From the NCBI GenBank assembly GCA_015680685.1, contig MNCI01003660.1, positions 939,751-1,003,750 of the forward strand: a stretch of DNA of 64,000 bases, given 5' to 3'. The stretch's first letter is position 1; every line of letters begins with the position of its first letter. Positions 57,583 to 64,000 of the stretch are shown here, piece by piece. Below the pieces are notes generated by a model. It did no database searches. It had not been told where the DNA came from and was given only the letters and a program-made list of their open reading frames with translations. Position numbers and translations under genes: made by a program. Source of the DNA: Gnetum montanum. Lineage: Eukaryota > Streptophyta > Gnetopsida > Gnetales > Gnetaceae.

Positions 57583-58320
57583 AGCCTTGACTGATATCGG
57601 ACTGGGAAAAGCACAGTTTCCGACGGAGAAAATCCATGAGCTGGTCTATGCACTGCCATATGAAATCTCGAGCCCTACAAAGCCTCCCTTCAGGGCTGAT
57701 ACACAGACACCACATGAACTTCCACACTATTCGTGAACAGAAAAAGCATCTCACACACATCTGACTTACAGTTTCAGTGGCATTGATGAACCTCTCAAGT
57801 CCCTCCCGTCCCAAAGCCTAGCGAGCATCAATGCCAAGATTGATGGTGAGTATGTTCCAGAAAGTAAACTGGACAAAAAACTGCTACAAATCCAGGGGCT
57901 GTCTGGAACTTGCAACTGCTGTGAGTTCAAGGAGTAGATTCAACCAAATTTCCCTTTGTAGTGAGCAAGCAGCATGCAGATGGAAGCTCTCAGATGCAAT
58001 GGCGGAGCTAGCGGAGGTGATGAGGTGGTGATAGCGGTCACTGTTCATGAATAAATCAGAGTTTCCAAGGTAGTCACCCAGCATGTCCTGGAACCATCAT
58101 TCATTCACGAACATCTGGTAATGCGTCCGCAGAATGTGGTGCAAGTTGCCGGTGTCTTAGGTTACGATGAAGCGTAGCCCCAAGCCCCAAACCTGGAATG
58201 TGCCACCACTATTACAGAGCAGCTCCAATAACTAGTCATGAAGTTTTTGGTGGTGAAACAATAAGGAGGGCATCATGCCTAGCACCAACCACGCAGTAAG
58301 CAATGCTGAGCCACTGTGGT
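57583..58320 (-). pseudogene. Unidentified gene fragment within element G
   Basis: One minus-strand frame stays coding-like for about 245 codons, broken only by about five stop codons. It is less AT-rich than its surroundings. Segments include SGGTFQVWGLGLRFIVT, WFQDMLGDYLGNSDLFMN, SDRYHHLITSASSAIASESF, LQREIWLNLLLELTAV and FINATETVSQMCVRCFF, ending SQSDISQG at 57,583. It has helical, globular character and no membrane segment that I can call. I do not recognise the family. Absence of the region in element D suggests a host-gene fragment captured by, or inserted into, element G. The sequence to about 57,150 may include further gene-derived sequence. Confidence 0.5.
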
Positions 58321-58639
58321 TCAGTGAAAAGAGTTTAGACTTCTTTACTGAACTTTTTCTTACTTACGCGGATATAACATTTTCAAATTTTTTTCTATGA
58401 CTCGTAAAATATCCTCTACTGAGAAATCAATGTTCTGGAAAGCTTTCACAGAGAAATGATGCTGGATTTTGCTTTCCTTTTTTCCTCTTGTTTGTTTGTT
58501 TATTTTTTTTTAAAAAAAAAAGGCTCATCCACATCAATCCAAACGAGACCTCCAGGATTATGTATATCAATTAGATGACAACCATCATCTTTTTCATTTG
58601 AATATTTGTTTTGTCTTGTATACACAAACGATGGAAGTG

Positions 58640-59780
58640 TGGCAGAATTAATATCATTCATATTTTTATCATTTTTGTTGTTCCATGAAATGGCCAAATG
58701 TGCCAATAACATGTAAAATAATGTAGTCATGTGCAATAGGAACAAGTCACACAAGTGGATCCTCCCCAAAGTAAGCTCTAGCCTATGATACCCTCATGGA
58801 ACCACACCTCTAATGTCTGTGGGCACTAGAGAAGTTGAATGCAACATACACCTATGAACAAAACACACATGTTAGAACCACTGAGTTGAGATAATAACTC
58901 TACATTACACCAACCACAAGTTATGAACATTCGGACAATGAGATGAGATGGACTACAGAAGGGATTGCAAAAATCAAGGCATGAGGTTTCTAATGATGGT
59001 CACAATGGAATCTTATGTGTAATTAGTGGTTAAATAACCATGTGCCTAGCTTTCCAAGTTTTAGACCAAGTCCATACCACATTGTAGTGACACTGCATTA
59101 CTTCATCCCATTGACAAACAACCATAAGTCTACCAGAGTTGCAAGGAGTAACATCACTTGGCATTTTGTTCAAGGGAGGAGCAAGGGAGGAGCATCATGG
59201 TGGCACACTTTTATTATTATTATTATTATTATTTAATGGCTCTATGAAGTTTCCTACCTTCAAGCATGGGTACATGTCTTTCCAGTGGAACCCACAGAAG
59301 CTTATTTAGTGCCATTTTGAGTTGCTCTTACTTTCATTTTTCATTAGATCTACAAGGATATAGTTACAACCTCAGCAACATGATAGAACATATGGAAGTA
59401 GCCAAAGGGAATCTACAAATCCCCTTGATGTCACATCCTTGTCATTCCACCTTGGTCCTTCACTCATCATTCCAAACACAATGATTATCAAATTATTTAT
59501 AGTTGGATGATGAAAAAGATTATCATTGTGATTAGAGCACAAACCTCTTATTAATGGAATAGGTGGATGGATGTCATGGTCTCAATGTCCAAATAATTAG
59601 TCCCTTATGACTAGGCAACATAGAGAAAAATCTCACCTTAATGGCCAACATGATCAACTTATTCATAGTTAAGATTACAATGGAAAATTGAAAACAATAA
59701 TTAGAAAAAGTAAAAGAAATAGAGAAATGACAAAAAATTGTAAAATTAAAAAATCAAATAACACTTACGAATCGTAGAAA
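58640..59780 (-). other. Conserved non-coding block after gag (element G)
   Basis: It holds the shared motifs in reverse: GTGGATCCTCCCCAAAG at 58,755-58,771 and the complement of GATGTGACATCAAGGGGA near 59,425-59,445. A (ATT)n microsatellite lies at about 59,210-59,234. No coding sequence is supported. Confidence 0.55.
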
Positions 59781-59789
59781 TTAGAAAGG

Positions 59790-62247
59790 GGGGAGGGGGG
59801 GATAACCCCCATGACTAAATATTTGGTTGTGGCTAGGATTAATAAGTGGATGACTAGGATCTATGGATGTATGAAACGTTAGGAACCCTTCATGCCCTAG
59901 CCACTGGGTGTCTATTGGTGGTATGGTGGCTAGGTAGAGAAATCGTTGGTCATACACCTAATTATAGAAAGCATAGTGGGGCAGGTTAGATGGTGTGTGT
60001 ACATTACGAGGGAAATCCAACCAACTATGACACCCTTGACTATATGGTAGTATGCATGGATCTTTGTGTCCCTTCACATTGGTGAATTCACTAGTTCATA
60101 TGGATGTTGGAGTATGAGGTGGAGGCTTGGGTATAATGATAGGGACTATTGATGAAGCTAAGGAAGGTGTGGGACCAGGTTCACCTTAGGCTAGTTTAGA
60201 GGATGGAGTAGGTTTGAAAGCATGATTATTCTTCCTATAACCATGCCTAAATAAAGGATGCTTTCAACGTTGCATAGGAAACCTACTTTTATTAATAGTA
60301 GTAGCACAAGTTACATTTGTTGGTTGGCACGGTGGTGTGGAACCGTTCGATACATCTGATGGTGGTGTAGAGGGAGGTGACGGATGAGAATACCAAGGGT
60401 GAGGAGAAGTGTGAGAAGTATGAGGTGGTGATCCCTCAGGAGAAGCCATGGGTTGATGCTACTCAAGAGAGTGATAACAACGATTGGAGGTAGATGATTC
60501 AAAACTAGTTGGAGAAACAAGATGTTGAACGTAGTAGGTGTTTTATTTTGGTGGACAAGGAGGATGTGGCTGGCTAGAGGGTGGCCTCCCCCATGCCTGA
60601 GAGTTTTGCCACTATGGTGCAGCAAAGTGTTGAGGCTAGTAATAGCTCCCTTCAGGATAGTATAATGGGTTATGGGGTTGTCCATAATTACCTTGTGGAA
60701 CAAGGATGCACCTAAACTGATACCTTTATATGAATGTTAGGTGTAGCTTCCCTGTCCAATGCTCATATAGATGTGACAAGACTTGGCAATGGCCCTTTGG
60801 ATGGTCATATAAATAGAGATCACATCCATCCTCATTATCTATAGTTCAGCCTTTGGCCTTGTTACCCTTAGCCATTCCCCACAGTTGCCAAATAGTATTC
60901 TTAACTATTTCTAGTTTTTGTGCCCCCTATTTGTTTCAATTACTAGGTTTATTTTCTATGACCCTCTCCCTAACAATTTCTTCTAAGTTCACACTTTGTT
61001 CATTTGCCCATACAGTCATCTTGTTATGCTTTGTCTCAATTTCATCTATCAATTTCTATATTGGCAAAGGTTGGGACTGTATCACCCTTTTAGAATTGGT
61101 TGCTTCCTCTTCCATGTCATTTCAAAACTTTGTTATTTCTAGAGTTGGGTCCTGCTCAAATTCTTTGGTATTATCCCATTTAGATAATTCTCTATCTTCT
61201 TTCATTAGATGCTTTATTAGTTCTTTGACATAGTGGGCTTGGAGCTTATATACTTATCCTCAGGCATACTCTCCAAGGTTCACCCTTGTTTCATTACTAA
61301 GCCCATCTATAATGTGGAGTATTTGCTCTTTCTCGAAGAACCTATAACTTGGACATTTATTTACTAAGGCATAGTATCTATCTAAGGCCATTTCCAAGGA
61401 ATCCTATTATTCTTGTTTCCATCTTTGGATTTGTCTCCTCAAGGCATACACTTGCGCATAGGTTTGGTATCTTCTATTGAAAAGTTCTAACATGGTTGAC
61501 CATCGTTTGATCAATTAGTATCCTAGGAAAGATCTTAAGCTTTTTCCATTTTCTATCCACATTGTTGAACACATAAATATCATGGAATGCTTGTAAATGA
61601 TGTTGTGAATCTAAATCATAGCCTCATGCAAATTTTGGAATATTATTCAGGTCAAGCTTAGGTAGTCAACTCTTCTTGTGATGCCTGTGAGATATCTTAA
61701 TAGCCTCTGTGATATGCATTAGGCTTTTAGGGACTAATAGGGGTTTATCATTGTCATAAAAGTTATGATTAAAATCTCTATTTGATTAATGGTGATGATG
61801 GGGCTTGTGTTCATGTTGATGACCTTGAGTGTGTCTATGGATTCAATTTTTTCTCTTGTTCTGACCCTTTTGTAGAGCTCTATCTCTATACGTACGTTCA
61901 TCTTCATTAGAGCTAGATGTTGAAGTTGAGGGGGAAGATGAAAATAAGGAACTTGTAGGATAGCCAGTACTTCTATAATGTTCCTCAAGATCTCTTAGTT
62001 TATCATTCCTAAGTACCAAGGAGGTCTTAGGCCTTGAGGTCTCCCCTAGTTTAGGATTGATGTCATCTTCTTCAAGATTTTTTGCCTTAGGTGAATGTAG
62101 TCTTTGACTGTTGTTAGGATGGCCATGGTCATGAAAAACCCCTTCATAAGGTGGATCACTCCAATCTTCTTCATTGTATATTTTGTTAGTTCTCCAATGA
62201 ATAGATGTGCTATATGGTTCATAATCATTTCCATGTGACTGAGACAT
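59790..62247 (-). pseudogene. gag pseudogene of element G
   Basis: Starts MSQSHGNDYEPYSTSIHW at 62,247, followed by KIYNEEDWSDPPYEGV and a Ser-rich segment (to about 61,850), as in element E. The gag core is at about 61,300-61,720 in a decayed state. A Pro/His/Ser-rich C-terminal part (about 60,260-60,450) and the final FSHGGY motif near 59,800 match elements D and E. Frameshifts and stops are frequent. Confidence 0.78.
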
Positions 62248-62348
62248 TGTTGTCGATTTGTGGTGTGTGTTTGAATACTTCTTGAAAGATATATTATTAA
62301 TACCCTTTTATAGCGATCTTGTGTAATATAACTAATCTATATAACTAG

Positions 62349-62372
62349 CATCATCCCCGGTAATGACCCCAA
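62349..62372 (-). promoter_or_regulatory. Primer-binding site of element G
   Basis: The complement of this stretch, TTGGGGTCATTACCGGGGA, follows the 5' LTR on the minus strand. It is a degenerate match to the tRNA-Asp complement seen in elements A, D and E. Confidence 0.65.
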
Positions 62373-63190
62373 TGATGAGATATGAGGTACCCCTATGCTC
62401 AACCATACGAATATGAGCATGTACGAATAATATGGTTGAACTCTGTGAATGGACTAGTTGTGGCACCTAGAAAATTATACATTGATTGCAGTTCACTATC
62501 TTTCCACCTAGACTAGTAGTAGCTTTGTCACGTATGATTTAGTCCAAAGTGAGGCATATGATGTTGTCCTAATTCTATGTTACTCGTGATAATAGAAAAG
62601 ATAAATTAATTAGACTAATAATGGAAGAAAAAGCTAAATTAGCCTATGGTGATGGAATCCATCCTTAACCATATGTACACATCTTGGACTTCGTGGTATT
62701 ACTACTAGGCATGCCAAGTATTTGCACTTAAATGTTCATGATTAAGGCATACACATTTCACTTAATGACAAGAAAAGTAAATAACAAGAAATCAAACTAT
62801 TAACTAAGGAAGATATTAAATAATTAAAACAAAAAAAATTAATCTAAGTCAATGTTGCAATGATGAAAGTAATCTTGATCTTTATTTCCAGTCATGCACG
62901 TGTCCAAGTATGTCACACTCAAACAAATATTCCATGTAATTACAAATTTCACACTTCAGGCATGCACTAGGAATAACTAGCTTGAAAGAAAGAAGTTGAA
63001 AACTGAAAACTAAACTACTAAAAAAAATAGAAAGAAAAGAACTTCACTTTCCCCCCAAAACTGTTAACTATGTATTTAAGTGCTTTACTTATAGGCTAAC
63101 ATAGGAATCATGATATCACATATATGATATTGTATCCATGCTGCGATATTGTGTACCTGATATTGGGGCCTGGCAAACCACGATTCATCA
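62373..63190 (-). repeat. Element G 5' LTR
   Basis: An 818-bp LTR, TGATGAGATATGAGG to CCACGATTCATCA, matching 50,785-51,634 throughout, including the shared 'atcttgatctttatt' and 'catgcacgtgtccaagta' segments. Confidence 0.85.
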
Positions 63191-64000
63191 TCTGTCAATC
63201 TTTGAGCTAGGTTTGAGGCTACATCTTTTTGTCCCTAATAACTAGCTTTGGCCACCTCTAACTCTGAGTTTTCCACCTACAACTTTTGCAAAGTATTCTT
63301 TTGATCTACTAACTATTTTTCATACATTGCATAGGTGGTTGCCACTTGTTTCTTCAGCTCATTTCGGGGATGACTTGCTATTAACATGGAAAGGATGGCA
63401 TATCTAAGGTTAGCCAATGCCATGTATTCATTTAGATCCTCTATCTATAGGTCCTTGTTTTTTACTTTCACTTGTTCGACCAAGGCATAGCTATCTAAGA
63501 TGGGTTTCCACTCAAGATTTTGCATTAACAAGAAGCTGATGCAAGCTTTGGCCATTTAGATTTCTTTCTCATTGATTTTCTTGTACATGCCAACTTGGTC
63601 ATGGAAGTGCTCTTTCAATTTTTCATGCTTTTTGGCCTTGTTTTGCCACATGCTAATTTTAATTACTAAATTTTGGTGGATATCATGGACCTTCTCCATG
63701 GAGAGGATTCTATTCTTCCTAGCCAATTTATTCATATCTTGGTTAATCCTCACTAGTTGTTCTCACAATTGATGGATGCTTTCTTCTAGGATGTTCTTTT
63801 GTTTCTCCATGGTGGTCAACCTAGAATTTTCTATAGAGAGCTACTTATTCTCCTCTTATGCAGTGATTAGTGCCTTTTTATATGTATGATATTTTGCATT
63901 AGTAGTAGAGGTATTCCAAACCACCATCTCCTTCTCTTGCTTAGCAGCTACTCTCTCCTTTGTTAGCTTGGTGAGCTCCTTTGTCCTGAATTGTTCAAGT
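63191..64000 (-). pseudogene. ORF2 of element F, central part (coiled coil)
   Basis: The minus strand reads a long Lys/Glu/Gln-rich coiled coil, including MRINQDMNKLARKNRILSM, the VHDIHQNLVIKISMWQNKA region and EKLKEHFHDQVGMYKK (63,556-63,753), and ends at GQKDVASNLAQRLTD next to the LTR of element G. It matches element D at about 6,550-6,610 and 14,290-14,780 and continues right of the window. Confidence 0.65.

Larger units (their letters stand above)
50785..63190 (-). mobile_element. Element G: gag-ORF2 LTR element nested in F
   Basis: A 12.4-kb minus-strand element: 5' LTR 62,373-63,190, primer site about 62,349-62,372, gag about 59,790-62,247, non-coding block with an unrelated gene-like fragment, internal promoter-like region, ORF2 51,804-54,575, purine tract, 3' LTR 50,785-51,634. 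It has no protease or pol. Flanks ACCAT and TCTGT do not match, but both continue the ORF2 of element F, so the insertion is certain. It is longer than D mainly because of about 3.5 kb of extra sequence between gag and ORF2. Confidence 0.82.
49451..64000 (-). mobile_element. Element F: ORF2-type LTR element (outer, incomplete)
   Basis: Minus-strand element whose 3' LTR is 49,451-50,307. Its body continues at 50,308-50,784 and, beyond nested element G, at 63,191-64,000. The 5' LTR and any gag are right of the window. The halves join because both encode ORF2: QKDVASNLAQRLTD on the right side and HELKDKARAFEEER on the left. It was inserted into or at the edge of the plastid segment. Confidence 0.75.

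Noticed and set aside
58500-58769. 89-codon minus-strand ORF
   Set aside because: Begins in a poly-T/poly-A tract and overlaps the conserved non-coding block; no similarity to a family I know.
60853-61233. 126-codon plus-strand ORF with membrane-like composition
   Set aside because: Antisense to gag of element G; the hydrophobic look comes from reading a Lys/Glu-rich coding strand backwards.

Overview
This 64-kb window is nuclear DNA of a seed plant, most likely a gymnosperm and probably a gnetophyte (inference). It holds no intact protein gene. It is made of decayed, nested retrotransposons packed around and inside one old piece of chloroplast DNA (a NUPT).

Chloroplast segment, about 16,120-49,450. 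After removing later insertions, about 14-15 kb of plastid sequence remains in this order: cemA, ycf4, psaI, trnR-CCG, rbcL | atpB, atpE | trnM-CAU, trnV-UAC, trnF-GAA, trnL-UAA, trnT-UGU, trnD, trnY, trnE, trnQ-UUG, psbK, psbI, trnS-GCU, trnG-UCC, trnR-UCU, atpA, atpF. Every gene is broken by stops or indels, many of the stops looking like C-to-T changes. trnR-CCG next to rbcL points to a non-angiosperm plastome. There is no room for accD between psaI and rbcL, and none for ndhC/K/J between trnV and trnF. Loss of both fits what I recall of gnetophyte plastomes.

Insertions into the plastid segment: a gag-protease LTR element (A, 22,614-29,670) inside the trnV intron; a 5'-truncated LINE (about 33,255-37,150) between trnS and trnG; a gag-only LTR element (E, 37,632-43,855) inside the trnG intron; a solo LTR (about 45,230-46,100) in the 3' end of atpA; and a 519-bp MITE-like element with a 7-bp target duplication in the middle of atpA. 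A 400-bp tandem duplication repeats the trnG 3' exon.

Left flank, 1-16,119: plus-strand element D (gag plus a second ORF, 'ORF2') carries minus-strand gag-protease element B in its ORF2. B in turn carries solo LTR C, flanked by a perfect GTAAC duplication. A fragment of a further LTR sits in D's 5' LTR at the window edge.

Right flank, 49,451-64,000: minus-strand element F (ORF2 type) carries minus-strand element G (gag plus ORF2, about 12.4 kb) in its ORF2. G also contains an unrelated coding-like fragment at about 57,580-58,320.

How the elements relate: all have LTRs of about 820-875 bp ending TGATG...CATCA, primer-binding sites complementary to tRNA-Asp, related gag proteins, a shared non-coding block after gag, and U3 regions carrying GATATC-type palindromes. 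None has reverse transcriptase, RNase H or integrase, so all look non-autonomous. Two types are visible: gag-protease (A, B) and gag-ORF2 (D, F, G). ORF2 is about 925-935 codons, with an N-terminal domain resembling the 'putative plant transposon protein' family and then long coiled coils. In both D and G it is preceded by a U3-like internal promoter (GATATC-type motifs plus a TATA box), and in D by a splice-acceptor-like site. This ORF2 cassette is the best candidate for something little described.
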